This document shows, one piece after another, positions 50,901 to 58,355 of a DNA stretch of 64,000 bases (the first letter of the stretch is position 1; every line of letters starts with the position of its first letter). This stretch comes from Prunella strophiata (Eukaryota > Chordata > Aves > Passeriformes > Prunellidae): NCBI GenBank assembly GCA_036583965.1, contig JAZBQD010000030.1:89387300-89451299 (forward strand). Reading direction: 5' to 3'. The notes under the pieces were generated by a model, which made no database searches, was not told the origin of the DNA, and saw only the letters and a program-made list of their open reading frames with translations. A program made the position numbers and the translations under genes.

Positions 50901-52555
50901 CCTGCCTTTAACAGATTAGACTTCAGCTAAGAAGCATGATTATTCTTTCAGAAAAAGCTCACAGAAGAATGAGGACAGCTGAAAAAAGCAAAATAACCCA
51001 TCAGCAGCAGTACTGCAACTGTGCAGTGCTCCTGCACTTAGCACCCTTCTCTGGGCAAATCCCTTAGGCACCAACACCATCACAACAGTGACAGATCCCT
51101 CATAATGGGGAAGAGTTGCTCAGTTCTGTTCACTGTGCTTCAAAGCAAAGTAACACACACTGGAGGGATGTTACCACAAATGTCATCATCATGGCTATAA
51201 GCAACTTGTCTGTAGTTGCTCCCTAACCCTTACAACCCCAATTATGCAAATAAAAGGACCATAATCTGTGCAACACTTATCTGTCCTTGAACAGAAACTA
51301 CAGCACTGACTTTTGAGAGATTCCAAACTTTTTTCTTCCTAATCATCCTAAATTATGCTGCTCTCAGTTTTCACTACTGGAATCTGCCCAATGCTGCATC
51401 TCAAAATTTCAAGATGAGCTGCAAAAGCAAACTTTGCTGATGCTGATGCTTCAATGTATTTTCCATGTTTTAACATTCCTACCATTATTATTGTGTAAAG
51501 AGCTGTATTGTGGGAATATTATATCATTAAATATTCATTCACAAAACATTATATAGTGGGAGTAATAAAGATGTATTGCTTTAAAGTAATGCACTACCTT
51601 TAACTTATAATAAACAAAAAATTCTTTGGCCATAATCAGGCCACATAAAAATGACATTTACTGTTTTGATTTGACTTTTATCTTACAAAGTCAAAATTTT
51701 TTAGCCATTAAAAATTAAAATATATTTACAGTTTTGTTTTTCAGCCCTTACTGGAAAGACTATTGACTCTAACAATTCAAGCAAGGATAACAAAGAGATT
51801 AAAAAAGGCAACCAGTGAACCAAAAATCTAAAAAACCAAGTAAACCAGCAGTAGAATAAGCAGATTATAAACATGAATCTGTCCTTCCCTACTTTTGAAA
51901 AAAGAAATGGAAAAAAAAAGCCTCTAATAAGCTTCTTTTTCTGATTTTAAAAATATTACTTGAAAGGGAGACTGGGAAAGTTAAGAGCATGTACTGTTGA
52001 TTGATCACAGAAGGCATATAAGATTTTCTTGCTTACATGTAGTCCTTCTTTTAAATCAAACATCACAATAACATTTTTCCATGTGAACTCTTTTCACAAG
52101 TGGTAAACTCAATCAGGACCCTCACCCTCATTTCTTCATAAAAGGGAAGTTCACTTGAATAGTGAAAAGTCTATGGGACCCATGGGGTGTCCATGCAAAT
52201 GTCAGCTCCCACCTGGGAGAGCTGCATGCTCACACATTCACTCTCTCCAAGTGCATACTAAGGAAGATGTCCTGAGCTGCAGACTGCATTAAAAGCCCAT
52301 CATAGACATATGATGCTCTGTCTGGGATACAAAAGACCTACTGGATACTTTCTGTATCCTCTCACATATTGTTGAAGAGGAGAAAAAAGTACGTTTTTCC
52401 ACTTGTAAGAGGAAGATTCAACACAGAAAAATCTTTCTAAGGAGTCATTGAAGACAGTACTCACTGCTATCCGCAGTATGGAGGCTTTCACGGAGGTCCA
52501 TTTGTCCTGTCTGCGATCTATGACAAGAATAAATCCAATTCCAGCATCTCGTAAA
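14810..52555 (-). CDS. MCF2L: MCF2L (DBS/OST) Rho guanine nucleotide exchange factor, 3' 29 coding exons
   Basis: MCF2L is a Dbl-family exchange factor that loads GTP on RhoA and Cdc42 at membranes. Twenty-nine exons were placed by GT-AG junctions and matching phases. Excluding one surplus base at about 38454-38457, they sum to 1093 residues plus stop. Approximate domains in window-product residues: end of SEC14/CRAL-TRIO 1-135, spectrin-like helices 150-400, DH 500-690 (motif LLKPVQRITKYQLLLK), PH 700-825 with the invariant Trp in WVNEIRKVL, Ser/Asp/Glu-rich linker 830-990, SH3 991-1055. Roughly the first 125 residues of the human protein are encoded upstream of the window. The paralogue MCF2 is excluded by the C-terminal SH3, the detailed sequence and the F7 neighbour. 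Unlisted introns hold no recognised feature. Confidence 0.96.
15032..15135 (-). CDS. MCF2L: MCF2L window exon 28: SH3 domain, second half
   Basis: 104 bases, one plus 34 codons plus one. It starts WFVKNLSSGREGWIPANNLL, the SH3 GxxGW-type core and 3-10 helix. Acceptor TTTTAG, donor TCTG|GTAGGC. The intron between it and the preceding exon is only 129 bases. Confidence 0.95.
15265..15377 (-). CDS. MCF2L: MCF2L window exon 27: SH3 domain, first half
   Basis: 113 bases, 37 codons plus TG. It contains TPGKYTVVTDYDKGVSEEFT and GDLVQLIREGEDGL, the SH3 RT-loop and n-Src region. Acceptor ATTTAG, donor TTTG|GTACGC. The split Trp codon is completed by the next exon. Confidence 0.95.
15993..16123 (-). 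CDS. MCF2L: MCF2L window exon 26: acidic linker with Gly run
   Basis: 131 bases, two plus 43 codons. It contains GWSSAEEPLNSSDAEEE then a five-Gly run, AAEIKL. It is much richer in CpG and GC than its neighbours. Acceptor CTTGAG, donor CTG|GTAACC. Confidence 0.94.
16124..19483 (-). other. MCF2L intron between window exons 25 and 26
   Basis: 3.36 kb of ordinary AT-rich intron. No mobile element, RNA gene or open frame with a known domain is recognised. Confidence 0.7.
19484..19558 (-). CDS. MCF2L: MCF2L window exon 25: possible cassette exon
   Basis: 75 bases, phase 1 at both ends. It encodes SPTSPDKKAKRHEVVSDPTP then FGIR, a charged linker with a Ser-Pro repeat. Acceptor CCTGCAG, donor AGAG|GTACAG. 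With the preceding exon it forms a 54-residue insert. Confidence 0.88.
20828..20914 (-). CDS. MCF2L: MCF2L window exon 24: possible cassette exon
   Basis: 87 bases, phase 1 at both ends, so it could be included or skipped without shifting frame. It encodes SVLSKKRFTLQGFTNLKSQK after a Ser/Thr stretch. A long pyrimidine tract precedes the CTTTGTAG acceptor; the donor is AAAG|GTAACT. Confidence 0.88.
21556..21671 (-). CDS. MCF2L: MCF2L window exon 23: basic linker
   Basis: 116 bases. It reads PSRNHIRNTKKMEEKKTDLT, then SLEGCGTTVAPKYPEKGK, matching the human KKLEERKTDPLSLEG region. It ends in phase 1. Acceptor AACAG, donor AAAG|GTGAGT. Confidence 0.92.
22781..22811. repeat. Three-copy 10-base tandem repeat
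   Basis: GAGCAATGAA occurs three times, the third after one extra G. It lies in an MCF2L intron about 65 bases downstream of the donor of the exon at 22877-22949. Confidence 0.85.
22877..22949 (-). CDS. MCF2L: MCF2L window exon 22: linker after PH
   Basis: 73 bases, two plus 23 codons plus two. It contains ASQHRTLEHTQSLPLPLP. Acceptor TTACAG, donor CAAG|GTAAGT. Confidence 0.93.
23094..23172 (-). CDS. MCF2L: MCF2L window exon 21: PH C-terminal helix
   Basis: 79 bases, 26 codons plus G. It contains APTPEVKATWVNEIRKVLTS, including the near-invariant PH-domain Trp. Acceptor GGGTAG, donor AGAG|GTAAAA. Confidence 0.96.
23608..23641. repeat. Long T-run (A-run on MCF2L sense strand)
   Basis: Over 30 bases nearly all T on the plus strand, 26 bases past the 5' splice site of the exon at 23667-23759. 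Confidence 0.9.
23667..23759 (-). CDS. MCF2L: MCF2L window exon 20: PH domain
   Basis: 93 bases, 31 codons, phase 0. It contains GITENVKGDAKKFEIWYNAR and ends EEVYIVQ. A long T-run (plus strand, 23608-23641) lies just inside the downstream intron. Acceptor CTTCCAG, donor CAG|GTAAAT. Confidence 0.96.
24260..24481 (-). CDS. MCF2L: MCF2L window exon 19: PH domain
   Basis: 222 bases, 74 codons, phase 0, the longest exon here. It contains GSFNVWTDHKKGHTKVKDLA and RHLFLHEKAVLFCKKREENG, the first strands of the PH domain. Acceptor GTTCCAG, donor AAT|GTAAGA. Confidence 0.97.
25099..25224 (-). CDS. MCF2L: MCF2L window exon 18: end of DH domain
   Basis: 126 bases, 42 codons, phase 0. It contains EMLKYSKNCEGAEDLQEALT and AVNDSMHQIAITGYD. 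Acceptor ACTCAG, donor GAT|GTGAGT. Confidence 0.97.
25311..25372 (+). mobile_element. CR1 LINE 3'-end fragment
   Basis: It contains GATCTTTAAGGTCCCTTCCAA-type sequence followed by ATTCTATGATTCTGTGA, the classic avian CR1 3' end. About 60 bases, plus orientation, in the MCF2L intron upstream of the exon at 25099-25224. Confidence 0.88.
26616..26708 (-). CDS. MCF2L: MCF2L window exon 17: DH conserved region 3
   Basis: 93 bases, 31 codons, phase 0. It contains LSLDSYLLKPVQRITKYQLL, the signature helix of the Dbl exchange domain. The intron upstream is only 146 bases. Acceptor TTACAG, donor AAG|GTAAGT. Confidence 0.97.
26855..26947 (-). CDS. MCF2L: MCF2L window exon 16: DH domain
   Basis: 93 bases, 31 codons, phase 0. 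It contains MEDFQIYEKYCQNKPRSESL. Acceptor TTCCAG, donor CAG|GTATGC. Confidence 0.96.
27799..27868 (-). CDS. MCF2L: MCF2L window exon 15: DH domain
   Basis: 70 bases, one base plus 23 codons: IFLRELETYVEYPELVGRCF then LDQ. Acceptor CATAG. The donor CAG|GTGTGTGTGG is weak and sits in a GT run. Confidence 0.94.
28887..29002 (-). CDS. MCF2L: MCF2L window exon 14: DH domain
   Basis: 116 bases, 38 codons plus AG. It contains GYAAEMDNPLMAHLIPPELQ and LFGNMEEIYHFHN. Acceptor TTGCAG, donor CAG|GTGAGG. Confidence 0.96.
29003..32583 (-). other. MCF2L intron within the DH coding region
   Basis: 3.6 kb. It holds the A/C-rich tract at 30133-30246 and otherwise unrecognised non-coding DNA. Confidence 0.7.
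30133..30246. repeat. A-rich CAAAA/CAAA tract
   Basis: About 115 bases of only A and C, apart from a few T, in CAAAA, CAAAC and CCAAC units. It is in an MCF2L intron. Confidence 0.9.
32584..32650 (-). CDS. MCF2L: MCF2L window exon 13: DH conserved region 1
   Basis: 67 bases, one base plus 22 codons: HVMNELIETERAYVEELLCV and LE. The ELIETERAYVEEL stretch is the CR1 helix of Dbl homology domains, which contacts the GTPase. Acceptor CCATAG, donor GAG|GTAAAT. Confidence 0.96.
33737..33813 (-). CDS. MCF2L: MCF2L window exon 12: linker into DH
   Basis: 77 bases, 25 codons plus CA. It contains SEMTELHQSRGGSTMDDEEN then LAVLR at the DH entry. Acceptor CTTTAG, donor ACA|GTAAGT. Confidence 0.93.
34855..34925 (-). 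CDS. MCF2L: MCF2L window exon 11: Ser-rich linker
   Basis: 71 bases completing 24 codons with the preceding G. It contains ENVSSSESSALRR. Acceptor TTCAG, donor AAAG|GTATTT. It is the most diverged exon of the linker. Confidence 0.9.
35075..35234 (-). CDS. MCF2L: MCF2L window exon 10: linker before DH
   Basis: 160 bases, 53 codons plus G. It contains QTRPVQPVAPRPEAFVKSPC, a proline-rich segment conserved in the family. Acceptor ACTGTAG, donor CCAG|GTAAGT. Confidence 0.96.
35916..36107 (-). CDS. MCF2L: MCF2L window exon 9: spectrin-like region
   Basis: 192 bases, 64 codons, phase 0, the same length as the preceding exon. It contains DEGIYLLASQPVDKCQSQDG, nearly identical to human MCF2L. Acceptor TTCTAG, donor AAG|GTACCA. 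Confidence 0.97.
36298..36489 (-). CDS. MCF2L: MCF2L window exon 8: spectrin-like region
   Basis: 192 bases, 64 codons, phase 0. It contains NHYAVDSIIPKCSELHHLCD and RRRKLLNKSLELHDLLEK. Acceptor TCTTAG, donor AAG|GTAAAT. Confidence 0.96.
37297..37416 (-). CDS. MCF2L: MCF2L window exon 7: spectrin-like region
   Basis: 120 bases, 40 codons, phase 0. It contains FTDVGNSRSHVEHILKDLAS. Acceptor CATTTCAG, donor GAT|GTAAGA. Confidence 0.96.
38370..38485 (-). CDS. MCF2L: MCF2L window exon 6: spectrin-like region, with an apparent +1 frameshift
   Basis: 116 bases, where homology and phase require 115. The first part reads LLAQLHETE in the frame set by the preceding exon. The rest, AFDEFWMKHQQKLEQ to NFEQNFRE, reads one base over. 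Continuing in the incoming frame reaches a stop at once after TCL. The surplus base falls at about 38454-38457. Both halves are clearly homologous to MCF2L. Acceptor TTAAAG, donor GAG|GTGAGA. Confidence 0.9.
38486..40232 (-). other. MCF2L intron with a 24-base tandem duplication
   Basis: 1.75 kb. Apart from the duplication at 39726-39773 no element or gene is recognised. Confidence 0.7.
39726..39773. repeat. Perfect two-copy 24-base tandem duplication
   Basis: The unit begins GATAAGTTATCAGG and ends TTTAAAAGAT. Copies at 39726-39749 and 39750-39773 are identical. Confidence 0.93.
40233..40357 (-). CDS. MCF2L: MCF2L window exon 5: spectrin-like region
   Basis: 125 bases, 41 codons plus AG. 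It is the least conserved exon in the spectrin part but contains LNQDQLDNQTTVE. Acceptor TTTGTAG, donor AAAG|GTGAGA. Its phase fixes the reading frame entering the next exon. Confidence 0.93.
41023..41172 (-). CDS. MCF2L: MCF2L window exon 4: SEC14-spectrin junction
   Basis: 150 bases, 50 codons. It contains SFGTELAETELPNDVQSTSS and ends THTEKKDKMK. Acceptor CAAAAG, donor AAG|GTATGT. Confidence 0.96.
41686..41802 (-). CDS. MCF2L: MCF2L window exon 3: SEC14 domain
   Basis: 117 bases, 39 codons, phase 0 at both ends. It contains GYIDKTQLTEDLGGTLDYCH, near-identical to the human segment. Acceptor CTGAAG, donor ACT|GTAAGT. Confidence 0.96.
42637..42756 (-). CDS. MCF2L: MCF2L window exon 2: SEC14 domain
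   Basis: 120 bases, 40 codons, in frame at both ends. It contains NLQLVLVLRPTGFF and SDIAFRFNKDE. Acceptor TTTGCAG, donor CCT|GTAAGT. It follows a 9.7 kb intron. Confidence 0.96.
42969..42992. repeat. T-run
   Basis: A 24-base uninterrupted T-run in the large MCF2L intron. Confidence 0.85.
44605..44700 (+). mobile_element. Probable CR1 LINE 3' fragment
   Basis: It has the order AATCTCATTGAGGCTCCCTT, then TTTCAAGGTCCTTCCCAACC and CAAACTGTGATTTTATGAC, a diverged CR1 3' end in plus orientation. Confidence 0.65.
46221..46667 (-). mobile_element. CR1 LINE copy, about 450 bases, minus orientation
   Basis: It begins CATAGAATCAAAGAATAGAT followed by the reverse complement of the CR1 3' untranslated region. 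It includes diagnostic blocks such as CAGGACTGGGGCATCCACAA, CCCCTTGTCCTATCAC and AGGAGAGATGCTCCAGACC. This is the longest CR1 piece in the window. Confidence 0.92.
47831..47890 (-). mobile_element. Short CR1 LINE 3' fragment
   Basis: CAATTAGGTTGGAAAAGACC then TCGAGTCCAACC matches the CR1 3' end of a different subfamily, in minus orientation. Confidence 0.75.
50079..50165. repeat. A-rich CAAAA tract next to a CR1 copy
   Basis: About 90 bases, almost all A and C, with CAAAA units and long A-runs. It ends about 30 bases before the CR1 copy at 50195. Confidence 0.88.
50195..50427 (+). mobile_element. CR1 LINE 3' fragment, about 230 bases
   Basis: It starts with AGGTTTAGATGGGACAGTAG, passes through CCTGGAAGTGTTCAAGGCCA and GGCTTGGATGGGGCTTTGAG, and ends with GATGATCTTTAAGGTCCC and CCATTCTGTGACTGTG. 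This is the standard CR1 3' order in plus orientation. Confidence 0.93.
52465..52555 (-). CDS. MCF2L: MCF2L window exon 1: SEC14 domain
   Basis: 91 bases: one base completing a codon, then 30 codons including AGIGFILVIDRRQDKW and SVKASILRIA. Acceptor AACTTAG, donor GCA|GTGAGT. It ends in phase 0. Confidence 0.95.
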
Positions 52556-55500
52556 CTAAGTTTAGGAGAAGGAAAGAAGAAAACAGGAAAGTTTAGTTAA
52601 AAATACAAATGTAACTCCTGGTTGCCTCACACAGAAAAGCAGTCAAAAAACAGTGAAAAAAAAAAGTAGCTTGACTTTTTTGTGCAGAATTTTCTTCACA
52701 TAAATATCTTAAATAAAGATACACGATACACCATTGCAAAGATGCAGCAGTCCCACAGTGTTTTGCAGAGTTTCAAAATGTATTCAAATAATGAATTCTT
52801 CTTTTTCACAAAAGATAGTATTTACATTTATTGCACAGGGATTATTTCAGAAGAAAATGAGACTCATTGATTCTCCACTGTTTGGTGCTGATATAATCCC
52901 TTCCTCATGATGTTGTCAGTATAATTTCAGGATCAAAATGAAGTTGTTTTCCTTTCGCATCTGCTTTTAACCTTCTGTTTGAAATGTCTTCCTCCTCACT
53001 GATACTTCAAAGTCCTTAAAACCACAGAATCCTTCTGATCATGCCATGACACTGCTCCACACATCTGAAATTCTCATATGCCTCCAGGTTGTGAACTTCT
53101 TCCTAGGTGCATTTTCACATTCACTGAAACAAAAAAACCTCTCGGCATTTAAACTCCTCAAACCACGGATGAGAACCACAAGCTCAGAGGCACTTCCCTG
53201 GAATGGAAACATCTGTGAGAGAGAGATTCTGCTCAAATCCTGCCGTGTGGGTGACCTTTCTCTTTTGCCTGTGCTCAGCTGCATGTGCTACCGAGCCCTG
53301 ACCAAGGGATGTGCTCCTGTTTTGTAATTCCCATCTAAGCCAATTGTGCAGTGCCAGCAGCGGCCCTTGCCAGCCAATCGCAATCAAACTGGAAGCAGCA
53401 GGCAAATGCAAGGCACACAGGCTCAGATTTATTGTTTTCTCATACATTTGCTCCTTTTTCGGTATATGTGCCGTATTTTTGCATCTGGTGATTTATTGCA
53501 AGGCCTGCTGTGGCACTGTGTGACCTTAATACATCCTGTATTAATTAGTTATTACAGCATCAATTAGTTATGGTAATATCTTAAAAGAAAAAATAAAAAT
53601 CAACACAACAGAATATCAGGATTCTTTATTCAGGATTGCTGAATCATGGAAACACCAGCTTTTCTTTATAAGATTATGTCAGTAGTATAATGATAAGAGG
53701 ATATTCAGGAGGGTGAAGAACATAGGTACCCAGATGTGTCATCTTAAGCTACTCTTCAAAGTTACAGATTTAAACAGGACTCACAGTTTATTCCCTCTCT
53801 TTTACAAAATGCAGCATCTCTCAAATTTACAGACATACTCTTTAGAGGGAAACATGAATAATCATTAGAAATACAAAGGAACCCTTGCTTTCTTCCTTTC
53901 AGAAGCTAAGCAGTCCTTTTAGCACAGCAGAATATTAGAAGTGATCCTCACTGCCCACATTCAGTGCACGTTACTTAACTCTTGCCTCTGGGTTAGGACA
54001 ACACTGATAAACAACATCTGAGCACTTGCCTTGTAAGCCTGAAAACCCTTGCAGACAATCAGGGCTTTATATTAGCAATGTGCTTCCCACTACAGTATAT
54101 TTCCATGATTTACTAAAGTTTCCTCTCTTCTTTTTCTTTATTTAAAGGGCAAGAGGAGGAGAGAGATTCAGACTGATTTTAGCCTCTTCCTGTTCCCTGT
54201 TTAAAGGTCTCACAATTTTAACCTTTAGTGACTGAGCAAAATAAAATTATAATAGCAACCATGTGCCACAATAATCAGATGGCAAAACAAACTCCTTGGG
54301 TACACAGCCTTAATGTGGATGAATGGAGTAAAAAAGGTGCTACAGCTGTCCCCACAGGAGTCAGTGTGGATTTTGGAGGGTATTAAGACTCATAAAGAGT
54401 CTATTTTCCCTGCTCAGTAGAAGTTCCCAGGAGCCCTGAAATCCCTCCATACTTCCTCAGAGGAAGCATCATCTCAGAGTACCTAAATGCAACATCTGTA
54501 TAATATTTCAAGAAAATACTGATATTTCAGTGCAATATGAATAAAATTAAAGCCTCTGAAAGAGCATCAATAGGATTTCTCTCTAGGAGCACATGAAAAT
54601 ACAGGCTCAGCTGGGATCCCAGAAATTATCTACAAAATTTGGGAGCTGTGGCAGCTCCACACAGTTAATCACCTGCCTCAACACCTGACAAGAAGCAGAG
54701 CTTAATATCATTATCCTAGAAAAATAAAAAGACAAGGCTTACTTAAGTGGAAGAATTAACAAAGAAAAGCACATCTCTAAGACAGCCCAAAAGATGTCTT
54801 CAGCCAACCTTCTTTTTCCACAGGATCAAATAGAAGGATCAAATATGTTGTGTGCTTGCATGATCAGCAAACTCAGACATAAAAAGCCAGGATTCCCCAC
54901 TGCTGCCCAGAAGAGACCCGGTGGCAAAGTCTTGAGCATCTGACTTCAGACTGTTAACACCCCATTAATATAGACTGGTGGGGAAAAAAAAAAAAAAATT
55001 ACATGCCCTGTTCCAAATCAATCAGGGTGGGAAAAGTATTTGTTATCTTGACAACAGTGCCTTGTTGCAAAGGCACTCAGACTCTTGAGTCTGGGATCCA
55101 GCTCCAGCAAGTCACAGGCAGGAAGCAACAAACCAAACTGAGACATTGTGTACAACAAAGTTGAGAACATTACAAAGAGAACAAAGTCATGCATTCAAGA
55201 AAAGTAAATACTGAAAACAGGTCTGTTTGTCAATGTACCCTTGCTCTACTGACCTCTCCTTGCTGCCAGACACGCACCTGCATACGGGGATGCAAGACAC
55301 CTTGCAACATCTCCTCCTTTCTAGGGCATAGGGGAACTGTGCTGTGGAAACAAGCACATACTCCATTTTCCTTTGGCCTCCTGGTTTAACTCTGAGTGCC
55401 AGCTGTCCCTCTTTCCCTCAGCCATGTTTATTGCATTCTGTCCTGATACTGATTTTCCCCTACCCCTCCATGTGCTTGAGAGGAATGCATTTTGGTTTGT

Positions 55501-58336
55501 GCTCAATGTCTCAGCAGAAGCTTGCTCTGATGAGCACAGCTCATCAAAAGCTCATCAAGCTTTTTTCTCTGCCTTGGTCCAGCTGCACTGTACTCATCAG
55601 CTTAGCTCACATCTTCTCATGCCTCTGCATCACTCTCCAATAAACTTGTCTCCACCACCACCATTTGTCTCTCCCATTCATTGCTCCTTGTCCCAAGAGC
55701 AGTTCAAAAAGTCTTTGTTTTTCCTCTTTTTAATTGTAGACTATCAGGATGAATGACATCAGTTCTCACCCCTTCCTGACTATCACAGTCCCCTCATCCT
55801 CCAGCTGTATGCTATGTCCCACTCCATCTCCCAGTATCCTCCCTTGGGTGGACACTTCCCTCAGCTGTGTCCTGCCTGTGGAGTCCAGCAGCTTGTCTGC
55901 ACTGCCTGCTGGTCAAGAGGTGGCACTCACATCCCATGCCACAGCCTTCCTGCTCTCAGCCCTGGCTGGCAGACCTGGCTCTAGAGCAGCTCACTCCTGT
56001 AACCACAGAGAGGCTGCTGCTCAGCCCCAGGATGAAACAGGACACTTTTGGCAATGGGCTTGAGTAGTTACTGTAGTTACTTAGCATCTGTGGCCTGGGA
56101 TTTAGGCAGATTTTTCTCAAGGTACTTTCTTGACACAAAAGCCATCATTCTTCTGAGTGTCAAGTCTGAGTCCCTGAACAAAGGAAGGAGACACTTGAGC
56201 TTCTCAAACAATTGTCTCAATGTTTGAAGAGCAAGGTGGATTTTCCTGGGCATCTTAGGAACCACACGCCTATTTTGGCTGAACTTTACACCATAAAATC
56301 AGGTGGCATCTCACAAATGGAAAGAAAATTTGGCAGAGCTTGTAAACAACTAGAAAGCAACCCTTACAGTGAGAAATATTAGAAAACCTTAGCAGAAGCA
56401 CCTGTCTATTCAGGCTTCTTAACATTTGCATATTACCTTTTTTGTCTTTAATGTATTAACTTGTATCCGGTGTACTTTCTGAAACATAATTTATATAAAC
56501 TCCTAATTCAAATGTAGTATTTCCTTCCTTTGTTTCTCTCCTAATGCATGCACAGAAAAACCCCAGACCAAAACAAAAAACCCCAAACATCATGGGATAA
56601 GCACTGTTCTTCTGTTTATTCACCAGAACAAAGAACAGAACATTTTTAGAAAGGCAGGGAACCATCCCTGCTTCTCCAGGAAATGTGTCCAGCAAACTCA
56701 CAAAGGCCAGGTTAGAAAGGTAGAAAGTGGAGGAAGAGGAGCAGGGCCACAGAGTACAGGAGAAAATGCAGCAGAGGGTAGATTTTCTGCTCAGGCACCT
56801 CCCCTGTCTTGGGGAGCCAGTGTAAAACCATCAGGAGGAGGTGACAGTGAGGTTGAAATACCTGTCCAACAAGCAGCCAGTTTTCCATGCAGAGCAGGAG
56901 CTGAATTTTCCACTTAGTGACTCCTCAGTTTAGATTATGGGGACATCTCCTCTTTGTCTTTGCAAGACTTATTAGCTCATGCATTTGGGGAAAGGGTGGG
57001 AAAGCTTATAGTACATAGGAGTGTGGAAAGAAACTTCCCTCTGGGGTATGTGGAAGCAATTACATAAACATCCTCTGAAAGATCCTTGCATTTCTCCAAG
57101 GTATGGGTGGTGACAACTGCTACACAAATAATTTCCTATTGCTCCTACACTGCTGTATGAAAGCAGTCAGTATACATTGATCTCTGCTAAAAATGAAACA
57201 AAGCAAATCTTTGGGTTCATCCCAGAGACTTGAAAGTATCAAACCTCTGCACGTTTGAAATTCTGTACAGCATTTTAGGTTACATAAGTCCACTTATTTA
57301 AAACTGAATTTCAGTCTTAGAGCTTTATTATTAAACAGTTGGCCTACATGACAGTCAGGACTGTTCCCTACTTCAGCTACCTTGGCATACAAATGGACTG
57401 GAAATTCTTGCTTTTCAAGGGCTGGACAGCTATTTCCATAGTAGGACTTCAACAACATTTCACAAAGAATTACTGCATTGAGCAGAGCACCAAGGCAATG
57501 TCTGCAGCAATCTGTATCATAAGCAGAACTCTGGTACCACCCTATCCTAAAGCTTCCTCACCCTCAGCACAGTGACATGCACACGCTGCTTCAAAAGATG
57601 TGAGGTCTGGGGCACCTCACAAATCCTGATCCTTTTAGGCATACAACTGTAAAACTGTGTAAGAAGGACTTGGAATTGGCTCACCCACTCACCATTGGTC
57701 ACTTAGCTTAGGAACAGGCCATTGGAAATCAGACACTGAGTGAGCAAGGCTGCTGTTTCCCAAGAGAAACTTTGCATTCTACACTTGCAGAGACAAGACA
57801 CTTCAACTGACTGAACCTGAGCCACCTCAAAGACTACTTCTCCATCTCTCCTGTTGCTGCTAGGAATGATTTCTTGGGGGGGTAAAGGGGAGACAAGAAT
57901 TCTTTCTTAATCATCAGTGTTTCACACACTAAAAAAATGAAACCACGAATGCCCCAGCAATTAATGGAAGCAGAGAAGAGCCACCTCCTTAGTGGCCTTT
58001 ATAAGCTCTAGGAGACAGTCACACAATGCAGTGAAGAATGTGATATTAATGGCATTAACAAATCAAGATAAAAATCTCCATTACAGCAACTAGGAAAGGA
58101 AAAAAAAAAAACCCAACAGTTAAGCCCTGTGGTGACATTTCAGATTACCAGTTTTATGCTGGTTTGCCAGCAAGGAAAAGGGCAGTAACAATTCAGCTGG
58201 CATAGGTTTTCTCCTCTTCTCCTACCTCTTATGTACGGTAACCCACACTACTTCAATTTGGTCATTTTTAGCTCCATCCTAGAGGATGCAGTGTTTCCCA
58301 GAGCAGAAGAATTTAATGGGTTATGAACTTGACACA

Positions 58337-58355
58337 AAAAAAAAAAAAAAAAAAA
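58337..58355. repeat. A-run
   Basis: About 19 uninterrupted A bases in 5' intronic DNA of MCF2L. Confidence 0.85.

Larger units (their letters stand above)
42757..52464 (-). other. Large MCF2L intron in the SEC14 coding region
   Basis: 9.7 kb. It carries four CR1 fragments (44605, 46221, 47831 and 50195), a T-run (42969-42992) and an A-rich tract (50079-50165). No further MCF2L exon or other gene is recognised; an alternative first exon could be hidden here. Confidence 0.7.

Noticed and set aside
14810..52555. MCF2 (DBL) instead of MCF2L
   Set aside because: The C-terminal SH3 domain, near-identical blocks to MCF2L and adjacency to F7 rather than F9 exclude it.
56077..56265. 62-residue minus-strand open frame, KIHLALQTLRQLFEKLKC
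   Set aside because: No domain, no matching splice phase to MCF2L and no conserved family recognised.
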